Notes under the pieces: generated by a model
The model's input: the letters and a program-made list of their open reading frames with translations, nothing else
Databases searched by the model: none
What the model was told of the DNA's origin: nothing
Part shown: piece after piece, positions 1 through 9,135 of the stretch
Position numbering within the stretch: the first letter of the stretch is position 1
How the letters are laid out: each line of letters opens with the position of its first letter
DNA from: Gordonia jinghuaiqii
Lineage (GTDB): Bacteria; Actinomycetota; Actinomycetes; Mycobacteriales; Mycobacteriaceae
DNA: 64,000 bases
Assembly: GCF_014041935.1 (NCBI RefSeq)
Contig: NZ_CP059491.1
Coordinates: forward strand, 4,774,001-4,838,000
Reading direction: 5' to 3'
Translations under genes and position numbers: made by a program

Positions 1-902
1 CGCGCATCGACCCGGTACTGGCCCGCAGCTGGCTGTTGGTGAACGGCGCCCACTATGCGAAGTTCGAACCCGCGGGCCGTTCACGCGCCGACATCGTCGT
101 ACTGGACATCGAAGACGCGGTGGCCCCCAAGGACAAGATCGAAGCCCGCGACAACGTGGTCCGCTGGCTCGGCCCCAAGGGCGGCGACGCCGACCCCGGC
201 ACCGGCCCGGGCGCAGGCGACTGGGTCCGGATCAACGGATTCGGCACGCCGTGGTGGGCCGACGACCTGAGCGCTCTGGCCGAGACCACCATCGGCGGGG
301 TCATGCTGGCGATGGTCGAGTCCGTCGACCACGTCACCGAGACCGCCAAGCGACTGCCCGGCGTGCCGATAGTCGCACTCGTCGAGACCGCCCGCGGGCT
401 CGAACGCATCAGTGAGATCGCCTCCGCGAAGGGCACCTTCCGGCTCGCCTTCGGCATCGGCGACTTCCGGCGCGACACCGGCTTCGGCGACAATCCGCAG
501 ACCCTCGCCTACGCACGTTCGCGATTCACCATCGCCGCCAAGGCCGCTCACCTGCCGAGCGCCATCGACGGCCCGACCGTCGGTTCGAGCGCCCTCAAGC
601 TGAGCGAGGCCACCGCGGTCAGCGCCGAATTCGGTATGACCGGCAAGATCTGCCTCACTCCTGGCCAGTGCGCTCAGGTCAACGAGGGCCTCTCGCCCTC
701 ACTGGAGGAGATCACCTGGGCGAAAGAGTTCTTCGCCGAGTTCGAGCGCGACGGCGGCGAGATCCGCAACGGTTCCGACCTGCCGCGTATCGCACGCGCG
801 ACGAAGATCCTCGACCTGGCCCGCTCCTACGGGATCACCGAGTCGGACTACGACGACGACCCGGTCCACGCGCCCGCGCCGTCGGACACCCACCACTACT
901 GA
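1..902 (+). CDS. HpcH/HpaI aldolase / citrate lyase beta-subunit (CitE-like) family protein, 5' end outside window
   Basis: The reading frame is open from base 3 to the stop at 900-902 (about 300 codons), so the true start lies upstream. The family cleaves or condenses acyl-CoA or 2-oxo-acid substrates with Mg2+. The family signature is seen in VVLDIEDAVAPKDK (acidic metal-binding region), followed by a central VALVETARGLERISEIA segment, FRLAFGIGDFRRDTG, and a late GKICLTPGQ segment matching the usual K-x-x-I-HP-Q region, here with Thr-Pro. TTG at 36 is a possible start but would cut off an in-frame residue run (R-S-W-L-L-V-N-G) that is conserved at the family N-terminus. The next gene begins 15 bp downstream, so the two may be co-transcribed, but they have no obvious shared function. 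Substrate not predictable. Confidence 0.85.
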   Translation, partial: RIDPVLARSWLLVNGAHYAKFEPAGRSRADIVVLDIEDAVAPKDKIEARDNVVRWLGPKGGDADPGTGPGAGDWVRINGFGTPWWADDLSALAETTIGGVMLAMVESVDHVTETAKRLPGVPIVALVETARGLERISEIASAKGTFRLAFGIGDFRRDTGFGDNPQTLAYARSRFTIAAKAAHLPSAIDGPTVGSSALKLSEATAVSAEFGMTGKICLTPGQCAQVNEGLSPSLEEITWAKEFFAEFERDGGEIRNGSDLPRIARATKILDLARSYGITESDYDDDPVHAPAPSDTHHY

Positions 903-917
903 CGGCTGCGGTACGCG

Positions 918-2675
918 GTGCTGACCCGACGGCTGTTGCCCGTGCTCTGGTTGCTGAGCACCGGTGCGGCCGCGGCGATCCTGGCACCGCTGCTGCCCGG
1001 GCTGTTCGGTGCCGGGCCGCGGTACCTGCTGTACCGCGACGCGGTGTCGACGCCGCGCACCCATGTCACCGACACCACCCTCGGCATCGGTGACCTGCCC
1101 CCGCGGGCGGTACCGCAGGACTGGTTCGTGGCGATGTTGTCGTCTGTCATCGACGGCGGCGTGGTCGTCACCGCCACCCTTCTCGCGGCATTGGTCTGTG
1201 CAGGCGTCGGATACGGCCGACTCGCCGCCCGGCTCGTCCCGGGTGCCGGACGTACCGGCGCAGCGGCCGCCGCCCTCATCTCGATCTGGAATCCCTATGT
1301 CGCCGAACGGCTTCTGCAGGGACACTGGAGCCTTCTGGTCGGCTACGCCGCCCTCGGTTGGATCGTCGTCGCGGTCGTCGACCTACGCGACCGCCCCGAT
1401 CCGCTGCGACTGCTGCAGCTCGGCGGGCTGCTCGCGGTCGCCGGCCTGACACCGACCGGGTCCGTCCTCGCCGGAATCGTGCTGGCGGTGACGCTCCTCG
1501 GCCGGCCGGCCGGCAAGCCGAACACGGCTGCAGCAGCCGCACTGTGGGTGCTCAGCACGCTCCCGTGGCTGGTGACCGCGCTGATCAGCGACGCCACCAC
1601 CACGTCGGCTGCCGCAGGGGTCGAGGCGTTCGGGCTACGCTCCGAGCCGTGGCTCGGCCCCGTCGGCACGGTGATGTCCCTCGGCGGGATCTGGAACGTC
1701 GACGCCGTGCCCGCGAGCCGCACGATCGGCTGGGCCGCCGTCGCCACCCTGTGTCTCCTTGTCGTCGTCGGTGTGGGCGCCCGCCACCTCTGGCGGCGAC
1801 GCACCGAACTCGACCCGACGGTGAAGGCACTGTCGCTGCTTGCCGGCGTCACCGCGATCCTGTTGCTGCTCAGCATGTTCGGACCGGTTCGGTCGGTGAT
1901 GGAGTTCGTCGTCGAGCACGTCGGCGGCGGCGGTCTGGTACGCGACAACCAGAAGTTCGCCGCGCTCCTCGTCCCCGCCTTCGCGCTCGCCGCAGGTGCC
2001 GCGGGCGCAGCCGCCAGACGACGGGTGCCCGCCGGTTTCGCGCTCACCGGGATCGCCCTGCTCATCGTCGCCCCGCTCCCCGACCTCGCCTGGGGTGTCG
2101 GGGGCTCGGTCCGTGCCGTCGACTATCCCCGCGAATGGCGGGAGGTCGCGCAGATCGTGCCCGCCGACCACGGCGCGGTGGCACTGTGGCCCGCCGACAC
2201 CGTGCGCGACTACACCTTTGCCTCCGAACCCGCCCTCGACCCCGCGGCGCGCATGATGCGAGCACCGGTCATCGAGTCCGGGACCCTCACCGTCGACGGC
2301 GAGGTGATCGACCCGCCCGGCGAGCATGCTGCGGCCGTGACCCGCGTCCTCGAATCCGGCGGCTCGCCCACCGCTCTCGCCGAACTCGGCGTCGGCTGGG
2401 TTCTCGTCGAGAACGGAGAGATACCCGAGAGACTCGCCGCAGAGGGTCAGATCGCGTACGCGGGTGCACATCTGCGCCTGTACCGGGTCGACGAGCCGGC
2501 GGACCGGTCGGCGAGTGCCGCGGACCGGATGATCGCCACCGGAGCACACGTGGTGTGGGCCGGCCTGATCGCCGCGGGACTGATCAGCCTCGGCCTCGGC
2601 GCCCGGCGAGCACAGCGTCGAAGGTCTCGAGAAAGCCGTCGCACGTCGCGGCCCACGAGTACCGGGTCGCCTTGA
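918..2675 (+). CDS. large multi-pass membrane protein (Rv0226c-type)
   Basis: 585 residues, GTG start, with many hydrophobic segments throughout and a C-terminal soluble part followed by one last membrane span near residues 540-562. The motif SIWNPYVAERLLQGHW is of a kind found in polytopic mycobacterial envelope proteins with a GT-C-like fold; no acidic catalytic motif was identified, so enzymatic activity is not claimed. The setting supports the family call: the convergent GT4 glycosyltransferase and the following methyltransferase have the same relative order and orientation as I recall for Rv0226c, Rv0225 and Rv0224c. The 3' end overlaps the convergent glycosyltransferase gene by 92 bp, unusually long for convergent genes. 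Role inferred only: cell-envelope glycan or lipid assembly. Confidence 0.75.
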   Translation: MLTRRLLPVLWLLSTGAAAAILAPLLPGLFGAGPRYLLYRDAVSTPRTHVTDTTLGIGDLPPRAVPQDWFVAMLSSVIDGGVVVTATLLAALVCAGVGYGRLAARLVPGAGRTGAAAAALISIWNPYVAERLLQGHWSLLVGYAALGWIVVAVVDLRDRPDPLRLLQLGGLLAVAGLTPTGSVLAGIVLAVTLLGRPAGKPNTAAAAALWVLSTLPWLVTALISDATTTSAAAGVEAFGLRSEPWLGPVGTVMSLGGIWNVDAVPASRTIGWAAVATLCLLVVVGVGARHLWRRRTELDPTVKALSLLAGVTAILLLLSMFGPVRSVMEFVVEHVGGGGLVRDNQKFAALLVPAFALAAGAAGAAARRRVPAGFALTGIALLIVAPLPDLAWGVGGSVRAVDYPREWREVAQIVPADHGAVALWPADTVRDYTFASEPALDPAARMMRAPVIESGTLTVDGEVIDPPGEHAAAVTRVLESGGSPTALAELGVGWVLVENGEIPERLAAEGQIAYAGAHLRLYRVDEPADRSASAADRMIATGAHVVWAGLIAAGLISLGLGARRAQRRRSRESRRTSRPTSTGSP

Positions 2676-3738
2676 GGCGCGCATTCCGTCCCAGCCGATG
2701 CGCCTCATCCGGGTTGTCGATGAGCTTTCTTGTGGCACTGACGAGTTCGTCGACACCGTCGACGAGGAGTCCGGTGTCGCCGTCGTCGATGGAGTCCGCG
2801 AGGCCGACCGAGCTGCGGTAGCCGATGGTGGGGACCCCGTGCTGGGCGGCCTCCACGACTGCTAGTCCCCAGCCCTCTTTACGCGACGGCATCAGATGCA
2901 CCTGCGCGCGGGCGAGGAGCTCGTGCTTGCGCCGCTCGCTCACGTGACCGTGGAAGGTGACCTCCGTGGTGACGCCGAGTCCCGCTGCGGCGAAGCGCAA
3001 TTCATCCGACCACCAGCCGTCGCCGATGACATCGAGCCGCGCCTGAACCCCGGCTCGACGCAGCTGCGCGAGGACGGTGAGGGCGTCCTCCACCTGCTTG
3101 TGCGGCACCAGCCGGGACAGCACGCACAAGCGCACCGGATCGTCGGCTCTCCGCACCGGCACCCCGACACCGTCGGGCACCGGATCGATGCCGTTACGTA
3201 CCACCGAGATCCGCTCGGCCCCTACCCCGAGGTCCACGAGCTCCGCCTTCGACGGGGCGGACACCGTCACGTACCGGTTGCGCCGATGAACCCGGGGCGA
3301 GACACGCGATTCGAGAAACCACCCGACGTGACCGAGCAGCCGCCCGGCCACCGGCCACTGCTCGCGGTGGCAGTGGTGGACGAGGACCACCGTCGGCGCC
3401 GACGAGACGAGCGTCGAGAAGAACGGGACACCGTTCTGGGTGTCGACGACGACCTCGGGGGCGCTGCCGGCGAGCGGGCCGAGACCGAGACGGCCGGCCA
3501 GGATCGTGCCGAGCATGCGCGGGTACACGGTGATCCGGCCGCCGGCCCGCACGAACCGCATCCCGTCGCGGACCTCCTCGCGAGCGGCACCGCGGTAGGC
3601 GGAGGTCAGAAAGGTCACGCGTGAGCCGCGTCGGGCGAGTTCGGCGCCGACGCGTTCCAGGTAGGTCTCACTGCCACCACCTTGCGGGTGGCCGGTGTCC
3701 CGCCAGCACAGGAGCAGGACGTCAGAGGGTGCGCGCAT
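2584..3738 (-). CDS. GT4-family glycosyltransferase (Rv0225-type)
   Basis: 384 residues with a two-Rossmann-domain GT-B layout. The N-terminal acceptor domain carries a Gly-rich loop (GHPQGGGSETYLERVG) near residue 20. The C-terminal donor domain begins near RLCVLSRLVPHKQVEDAL and holds the E-x7-E type motif EGWGLAVVEAAQHGVPTIG typical of retaining family 4 enzymes using nucleotide-sugar donors. It is predicted to act at the cytoplasmic face on an envelope acceptor. The start ATG at 3738 gives MRAPSDVLLLCWRDTGHP, the normal beginning of the first beta strand. It is divergent from the methyltransferase at 3843 across about 104 bp and convergent, with overlap, on the membrane protein. Sugar and acceptor unknown. 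Confidence 0.85.
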   Translation of the reverse strand: MRAPSDVLLLCWRDTGHPQGGGSETYLERVGAELARRGSRVTFLTSAYRGAAREEVRDGMRFVRAGGRITVYPRMLGTILAGRLGLGPLAGSAPEVVVDTQNGVPFFSTLVSSAPTVVLVHHCHREQWPVAGRLLGHVGWFLESRVSPRVHRRNRYVTVSAPSKAELVDLGVGAERISVVRNGIDPVPDGVGVPVRRADDPVRLCVLSRLVPHKQVEDALTVLAQLRRAGVQARLDVIGDGWWSDELRFAAAGLGVTTEVTFHGHVSERRKHELLARAQVHLMPSRKEGWGLAVVEAAQHGVPTIGYRSSVGLADSIDDGDTGLLVDGVDELVSATRKLIDNPDEAHRLGRNARLKATRYSWAATCDGFLETFDAVLAGRRGRG

Positions 3739-3842
3739 CGCGTGTCAGCGTACCGATCGACATCCCGGGGGCATGTATCCGGCGGCGAAGCCGCCCGGCC
3801 GAAGGGTCCCGGCTGGAGTGTCCCGGCTAGAGTTTCCCGACG

Positions 3843-4613
3843 ATGGCGACCTCAGACACCCCCGGCCCCGGTGGGGCCGCAATGGCCCGGCTGGCCACAC
3901 TCCGGCGCGCGGCGGGACTGCTCGACGACTTCCGCTACGAGCAGTCCGATCCCGCCCGGTTCTACGGTGCGCTGGCCGCCGACACCTCGAACATGGTCGC
4001 GGCGTTCGTCCCGGACCTGACCGGCGCGGTGATCCTCGACGTGGGCGGCGGACCAGGATATTTCGCCGACGCGTTCCGGGCGCGCGGGGCGCATTACATG
4101 TCGGTCGAACCCGACCCCACGGAGATGCACTCCGGCGGCCTGGAGCATCGCGGTTCGGTGCGCGGGTCCGGACAGGAGCTGCCGTTCGCCGACGGCTGCG
4201 TCGACGTGTGCCTGTCGTCGAACGTCGTCGAACACACCCCGAAGCCCTGGGAGATGGCCGACGAGATGCTGCGCGTGACCCGCCCCGGGGGCATCGTGAT
4301 CGTCAGCTACACGCTCTGGTGGGGACCGTTCGGCGGCCACGAGATGGGCCTGACCCATTACCTCGGCGGTCACCGCGCCGCGCGGCTCTACACCCGTCGC
4401 CACGGGCACCCACCCAAGAACCTCTTCGGGACATCGCTGTTCGCCGTCACCGCCGCCGACGGCCTGCGCTGGGCGCACTCGGTGGCAGCCGACGCCGACC
4501 TCGTCGCCGCGTTCCCCCGCTACATCCCGCGCTGGATGTGGTGGGTCATGCGCGTTCCGGGACTCCGCGACGTCCTCGGGACCAACCTGGTGCTGGTGCT
4601 GCGTAAGCGGTGA
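3843..4613 (+). CDS. class I SAM-dependent methyltransferase (Rv0224c-type)
   Basis: 256 residues. Motif I is VILDVGGGPGYFADAF (SAM-binding glycine loop, near residues 62-77), followed by the acidic end of strand beta2 in SVEPDP. A SSNVVEHTPKPWEMADEML segment matches the post-motif II region of Methyltransf_11-type enzymes. ATG at 3843 precedes MATSDTPGPGG. The neighbouring glycosyltransferase and membrane protein suggest an envelope glycan or lipid acceptor, but nothing in the sequence defines it. The gene ends just before a strong palindrome that separates it from the convergent MmpS-like gene. Confidence 0.85.
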   Translation: MATSDTPGPGGAAMARLATLRRAAGLLDDFRYEQSDPARFYGALAADTSNMVAAFVPDLTGAVILDVGGGPGYFADAFRARGAHYMSVEPDPTEMHSGGLEHRGSVRGSGQELPFADGCVDVCLSSNVVEHTPKPWEMADEMLRVTRPGGIVIVSYTLWWGPFGGHEMGLTHYLGGHRAARLYTRRHGHPPKNLFGTSLFAVTAADGLRWAHSVAADADLVAAFPRYIPRWMWWVMRVPGLRDVLGTNLVLVLRKR

Positions 4614-4630
4614 GCGGCCCGAGGATCTGT

Positions 4631-4665
4631 TTGCGTTTTGTCCCGGTTACCGGGACAAAACGCAA
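4631..4665. terminator. perfect 17-bp palindrome between convergent genes
   Basis: Arms 4631-4647 and 4649-4665 are exact inverted repeats with a one-base centre; the T-rich outer part (ttgcgttttg) reads as a hairpin with an A/T tail on both strands. It lies between the stops of the methyltransferase (4613) and the MmpS-like gene (4687), as expected for a shared bidirectional terminator. Confidence 0.6.
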
Positions 4666-4686
4666 CCGGATCGTCGGATCAGAGCT

Positions 4687-5457
4687 CTACTCCGCGTCGA
4701 GCTCGGCGGAGCAGTTGAGGGTGCCTGCGTTGCTGGTGGCGGTGGCGAGCTGCTCGCCGTCGGCGAGGATCGTGCAGGTCACCGGCCCGCGGACCACGAT
4801 GGCCGACATCGACGCCGTGGTCCCGTCGAGCTTGACCCGCTGTGACCACGGTGTCCCGGTCGCGGGGATGACCGTCGGCGATCCGGATCCGCGACTGAAG
4901 TTCAGCGCGACGACGTCGCCGCTTCCGGTCAGCTGATAGGTGACGGTGCCCGACGGCGGGGTGGTCGGCGGGCTCGAGGTGGTCTCCTCGGTCGTCGTCG
5001 TGGTGCTCGAGGGCGTCGAGGTCGTCGTCGACGGTTCGCTCGACTCGGTCGTCGACGACGCCGTCGCCGCGCTGGTCGACTCGCCGCCGCCACGCGTGAC
5101 CAGCACGACGACCAGCCCGAGCACCACGACGGCGGCGAGCGTGACCAGCACCAACCCGATGGTCCGGCCCTTGGACCCCGAGCCGCCCGGAGTACGGCCA
5201 CCCGGCTGCTCGTCATACGGGGACCGGGGATCGCCGTACTGGGACTCGCCGTACTGGGAATCACCGTATTGGGCGCCGCCGTATGGGGACGTTCCGTAGT
5301 GCGGCTCGGTGTAGGGGCCCGGATACGGCTGTGCCGGAGGCTGTTGCGTGTAGGCCTGCGACGGCGGGGCCGACGGATCGAACTCGGGATCGAACTGCCG
5401 GGTCTCCGGCGAATTGTTCCGCGGATCGTTGGGATCGCCCTCTGGTGGTCGGGTCAT
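4687..5457 (-). CDS. MmpS-like / proline-rich single-pass membrane protein
   Basis: About 256 residues from ATG 5457 (MTRPPEGDPND); an in-frame ATG at 5511 would add 18 residues but gives an atypical N-terminus. Layout: a cytoplasmic Pro/Tyr/Gln-rich region with repeated YG(D/E)SQ-type units (a 15-bp DNA period around 5232-5285), one membrane span (TIGLVLVTLAAVVVLGLVVV), a Ser/Thr-rich linker, then a beta-rich C-terminal domain. That domain has TVTYQLTGSGDVVALNFSRG and TCTILADG, resembling the MmpS accessory-protein fold (PF05423-type). MmpS proteins assist MmpL exporters; no mmpL gene is adjacent, so a partner cannot be assigned. It is the upstream neighbour of the ABC exporter genes in the opposite reading direction of transcription. 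Confidence 0.65.
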   Translation of the reverse strand: MTRPPEGDPNDPRNNSPETRQFDPEFDPSAPPSQAYTQQPPAQPYPGPYTEPHYGTSPYGGAQYGDSQYGESQYGDPRSPYDEQPGGRTPGGSGSKGRTIGLVLVTLAAVVVLGLVVVLVTRGGGESTSAATASSTTESSEPSTTTSTPSSTTTTTEETTSSPPTTPPSGTVTYQLTGSGDVVALNFSRGSGSPTVIPATGTPWSQRVKLDGTTASMSAIVVRGPVTCTILADGEQLATATSNAGTLNCSAELDAE

Positions 5458-5547
5458 GCGCTCGATTCTGTCATCCCGAAACTGATATCGACCTGTGACA
5501 GGCGCGGCCACGGACCACCGCGGCCACGCCCGAAGCAGGTCGAACTG

Positions 5548-8118
5548 TCACAGGTCGGCGATCGCCTCCAGCGGCCCCGTGCGCGCGGCACGCACCGCGG
5601 GCCACAGGGCGGCCAGCACCCCGACCGCGGCGGATGCGACGAGCGTGATCGTGATCAGCGACCACGGGATCACCGGGGCCCCCAGGCCCCAGGCGGCAAG
5701 CGTCCGCACCAGCGCCACGCCGATCACCGTCCCGAGGAGCACGCCGAGCACCGCGCCGAAGATCGAGATCAGCACCGACTCGAGGTAGATCGACCGGCGG
5801 ACCTGCGCGCGCACCATGCCGATCGCCCGGAGCATGCCGATCTCCCGTTTACGTTCCACCACCGACAACGCGAGCGTGTTGATGATGCCGAGCACCGCGA
5901 TCACCAGAGCGAGTCCGAGCATCGCGTACAACGTGCCGAGCATCTGATCGATCTGGGACGAGATCTGACCCTTGAACTGATCGCGGTCCTGCACCTGGAC
6001 CGTCAGGTACTGCGCGGTGGCGTCCTCCAGCTCGGTGCGGAGGGTGCCCAGGTCGGTGCCCGGTGCGGCCTTCACGAACATGGTGACGTTGACCCGCGCG
6101 AACGGCGGCACCAGAGTGTCGTAGACCTCGGGACCCACCACCCACGGCTGCAGTGCCTCGTTGTCGGCGTACACGCCGGTGATCGGGACCTTCATCTCGG
6201 CGCCGGTGGCCGAGGTGAACGTCAGCACATCGCCGCGTTTCCAGCCGTTCGTCATGCTGGTCCGCTCACTGATCAGCATCCCGTCGGGCGACAGCGTCGG
6301 CGATGCACCGTCCCGCATGTCCATCACGGTCACCGAGTTCAGCGGACCGCCGATGGCGGAGACACCTGTCACCGGCCGGTCGTCGACCTTGGCCTGCACG
6401 ACCCCGAACGACACCACCTCGCCGACCCCGGACACCCCGTCGACGGCCTGGGTGACCGTCGGCGGCAGCGGCTGCTGGTTGGTGCCGCCGACGATGTAGT
6501 CGGCGGTGATGCCGGAATCGATCGCGTCGTCGACCGTGCCCTTGAAGGACTGGCCGAGCGTGCCGATGATCGCGACCAGCATCAGTCCCAGGGTCAGCGC
6601 GAACGCAGTCGCCGCTGAACGTCGTGGATTGCGGATCGCGTTGGTGCGCGCGAGGCGGCCGATCATGCCGAACGGTGCGCCGATCACGCGGCCGAGCGCG
6701 CCGACGAACGGTCGCGCGAGCGCCGGGCCGACGAGGACTGCCGCCAGCACCGCACCCGCGGCGCCGGCGCCCACGGTCAGCGCCGGACCGGCACCCTCGC
6801 CCATGGCGCCCACGACGATCGCCGCGATGGAGGCGACGCCGACGACCGCACCGAGAATGGTGCGGTTGCGCAACGACGCCGATCCCTCCGCTGCCGAGGC
6901 GCGCATCGCCTCGACGGGTGGGACCCGCGCGGCTCTCGCCGCAGGCACCCACGCACTGATCATCGTGACGACGACACCCACCAGGATGCCCGCGAGGATC
7001 GCGCCCGGCCCGATGCTCAACTCACCGTCCGGGAGGCCCGACGTCGCACTGGTGAGGGCCTTGAGCCCGGCGGCCAGCGCGATGCCGATCGCCAGGCCCA
7101 GCACGCCGCCGATGACGCCGACCACGAAGGCCTCGAACAGCACCGACCGCGACACCTGCCGACGACTTGCGCCGACCGCACGCAGGAGCGCGAACTCACG
7201 GTTCCGCTGCGCGACGATCATCGAGAAGGTGTTGAAGATGATGAACGTGCCGACGACCAGACCGATCGCGGCGAACGCCAGCAAGATGTACTGGAAGATC
7301 TGCAGGAACTCGTTGACCTGTTCCTTCTGGTCCTCGCGGACCTGATCGCCCGTGCGGACGTCGTACAGCTTCGCGTCCGCACCGAGTGCGGCGATGACCC
7401 GCTCCTGCAGCTGCGGCGGGCTCACACCGGAGACGGCCGACATGTCGACGAGCCCGACGTGTTGTCCGTCGGTGAACAGGCGATCGGCGGTCGCGGCGTC
7501 GAACTGCGCATTGACGTACCCGCCGGTCGAGGTGGGCAGGTCGATCAGTCCGACGACGGTCACCTCGAGCGGCTCCGCGTTGCCCTGCCCGATGACGACC
7601 TTGGTCTTCGATCCGACCTCGAGTCCTGCATCCCTGGCGGCCGACGAGTTCAGGGCGATCTCACCGGCGTTCGCGGGGCTCCGCCCGCCCGGGACGATCT
7701 CCGACTCCGCGGGAGACAGCGCCTCGGCGGGTGGGATGTAAGTGGTGCCGACGCTGGGGGCGCCGCCGGTCTGGATGGCCTTGCCGTCGGAGTCGGCGAC
7801 CGTGATCAGCCCGCTGTTGTTGACGACGAGCTTGTCGATGCCGAGCTCGGCGCGTTGTGCGCGCAACCGGTCGACCACCGACAGCGGTACGCCCGGCGAC
7901 TGCGGGTCGCCCGGCGTGATCTGGACGGCCACACCCTGCGCGGCACTGTCGAAGATGTCGGTGAAGGCCTTCGAGATGGAGCTGGTGAACACCATCGACC
8001 CGGCGACGAACGATGTGCCGAGGATGATCGAGAAAAGGGTCAGGAACAGTCGGAGCTTGTGCGCCCGCAGGTTTCGCAGCGAAACCCTGCGCATCACCGA
8101 GGAGGAGGAGGAGGCCAC
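5548..8118 (-). CDS. FtsX/MacB-type ABC transporter permease
   Basis: 856 residues with the double-FtsX organisation of LolC/MacB-like permeases: N-terminal span (LRLFLTLFSIILGTSFVAGSMV), a large extracytoplasmic domain, three spans near residues 270-400, a second short spacer, then a second extracytoplasmic domain and three C-terminal spans ending in GPLEAIADL. GTG start at 8118, three bases after the stop of the ATPase gene, so the two are translated as a unit. This class moves lipoproteins, peptides or lipids outward using the partner ATPase rather than importing solutes. No substrate hint is visible in the neighbouring genes. Confidence 0.9.
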   Translation of the reverse strand: MASSSSSVMRRVSLRNLRAHKLRLFLTLFSIILGTSFVAGSMVFTSSISKAFTDIFDSAAQGVAVQITPGDPQSPGVPLSVVDRLRAQRAELGIDKLVVNNSGLITVADSDGKAIQTGGAPSVGTTYIPPAEALSPAESEIVPGGRSPANAGEIALNSSAARDAGLEVGSKTKVVIGQGNAEPLEVTVVGLIDLPTSTGGYVNAQFDAATADRLFTDGQHVGLVDMSAVSGVSPPQLQERVIAALGADAKLYDVRTGDQVREDQKEQVNEFLQIFQYILLAFAAIGLVVGTFIIFNTFSMIVAQRNREFALLRAVGASRRQVSRSVLFEAFVVGVIGGVLGLAIGIALAAGLKALTSATSGLPDGELSIGPGAILAGILVGVVVTMISAWVPAARAARVPPVEAMRASAAEGSASLRNRTILGAVVGVASIAAIVVGAMGEGAGPALTVGAGAAGAVLAAVLVGPALARPFVGALGRVIGAPFGMIGRLARTNAIRNPRRSAATAFALTLGLMLVAIIGTLGQSFKGTVDDAIDSGITADYIVGGTNQQPLPPTVTQAVDGVSGVGEVVSFGVVQAKVDDRPVTGVSAIGGPLNSVTVMDMRDGASPTLSPDGMLISERTSMTNGWKRGDVLTFTSATGAEMKVPITGVYADNEALQPWVVGPEVYDTLVPPFARVNVTMFVKAAPGTDLGTLRTELEDATAQYLTVQVQDRDQFKGQISSQIDQMLGTLYAMLGLALVIAVLGIINTLALSVVERKREIGMLRAIGMVRAQVRRSIYLESVLISIFGAVLGVLLGTVIGVALVRTLAAWGLGAPVIPWSLITITLVASAAVGVLAALWPAVRAARTGPLEAIADL

Positions 8119-8121
8119 GGG

Positions 8122-9021
8122 TCAGCGCGCTTCGGAGATCTCGACGGCGGGACCGTCGGAGGTGGCCTCGGACCCGGCGGTCTTCGACACAGAGACCGTC
8201 GATGCGGATCCCTGCGCCGGGGACACCTTGGGGGCCGGGCCGTTGTCGAGGTTCTTCATCACCTCGAAGACGTCGTCGGCGCTCGGGCGGGTCAGCTCCT
8301 GCACGATCTGACCGTCGGCGAGGAACACCACCCGGTCGGCGTAGGACGCCGCACGCGGATCGTGCGTCACGATCACCACGGTCTGCCCGAACTCGTCGGT
8401 GGCGGCCCGCAGGATCGCCAGCACCTCGCCCGACGAGCGGGAGTCGAGGTTGCCGGTCGGCTCGTCGCCGAAGATGATCGACGGTTTGCCGATGAGCGCG
8501 CGGGCACACGCCACACGCTGTTGCTGACCACCGGACAGCTCGCTGGGGAGGTGTCCGAGGCGGTCGGTGATGCCCAGTCGGTTGACGACCGCGTCGAACC
8601 ATTCGGTGTCGACGTCGCGGCCGGCGATGTCGACCGGCAGGGTGATGTTCTCCTTGGCGGTCAGCGTCGGCACGAGGTTGAACGCCTGGAACACGAAGCC
8701 GATGCGGTCGCGGCGCAGCATCGTCATCGCCTTGTCCGACAACTCGGTCAGGTCGATGTCACCGATGAACACGCGGCCCTCGCTCGCCACGTCGAGCCCC
8801 GCGAGGCAGTGCATCAGCGTCGACTTGCCCGACCCCGACGGACCCATGATGGCGGTGAACTCGCCCTCGCGGAACGAGATCGACACGCCCTTGAGGGCCT
8901 CGACGGCGGTGTCTCCGCTGCCGTAACGCTTGGACAGGTTGTCGGCACCGGCAGCCACCGCATGCTTGGGCGTCCCAAACGCATCGCCATCGTCTCGGGC
9001 GGCCACATCAGTCGTCGTCAT
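8122..9021 (-). CDS. ABC transporter ATP-binding protein, MacB/LolD type
   Basis: 299 residues. Walker A GPSGSGKST, the Q-loop region FVFQAFNLVPTLTAKENI typical of the MacB/LolD group, signature LSGGQQQRVACARAL, Walker B SIIFGDEPTGNLDS and the H-loop VIVTHDPRAASYADR are all intact. The C-terminal 70 residues after the core are low-complexity (Ser/Ala-rich) and not part of the ABC fold. ATG 9021 is first in a two-gene operon with the FtsX-like permease. Confidence 0.93.
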   Translation of the reverse strand: MTTTDVAARDDGDAFGTPKHAVAAGADNLSKRYGSGDTAVEALKGVSISFREGEFTAIMGPSGSGKSTLMHCLAGLDVASEGRVFIGDIDLTELSDKAMTMLRRDRIGFVFQAFNLVPTLTAKENITLPVDIAGRDVDTEWFDAVVNRLGITDRLGHLPSELSGGQQQRVACARALIGKPSIIFGDEPTGNLDSRSSGEVLAILRAATDEFGQTVVIVTHDPRAASYADRVVFLADGQIVQELTRPSADDVFEVMKNLDNGPAPKVSPAQGSASTVSVSKTAGSEATSDGPAVEISEAR

Positions 9022-9135
9022 GCCATCAACGGTGCCAAATCCTGGGCCAGATGGCCATCAGGTATCACCCTGACCTCACCCTGAAGAGCGTGACCTTCGG
9101 CACTGCGGGGTGCTGAACAGGCCCGCACCTGGCGA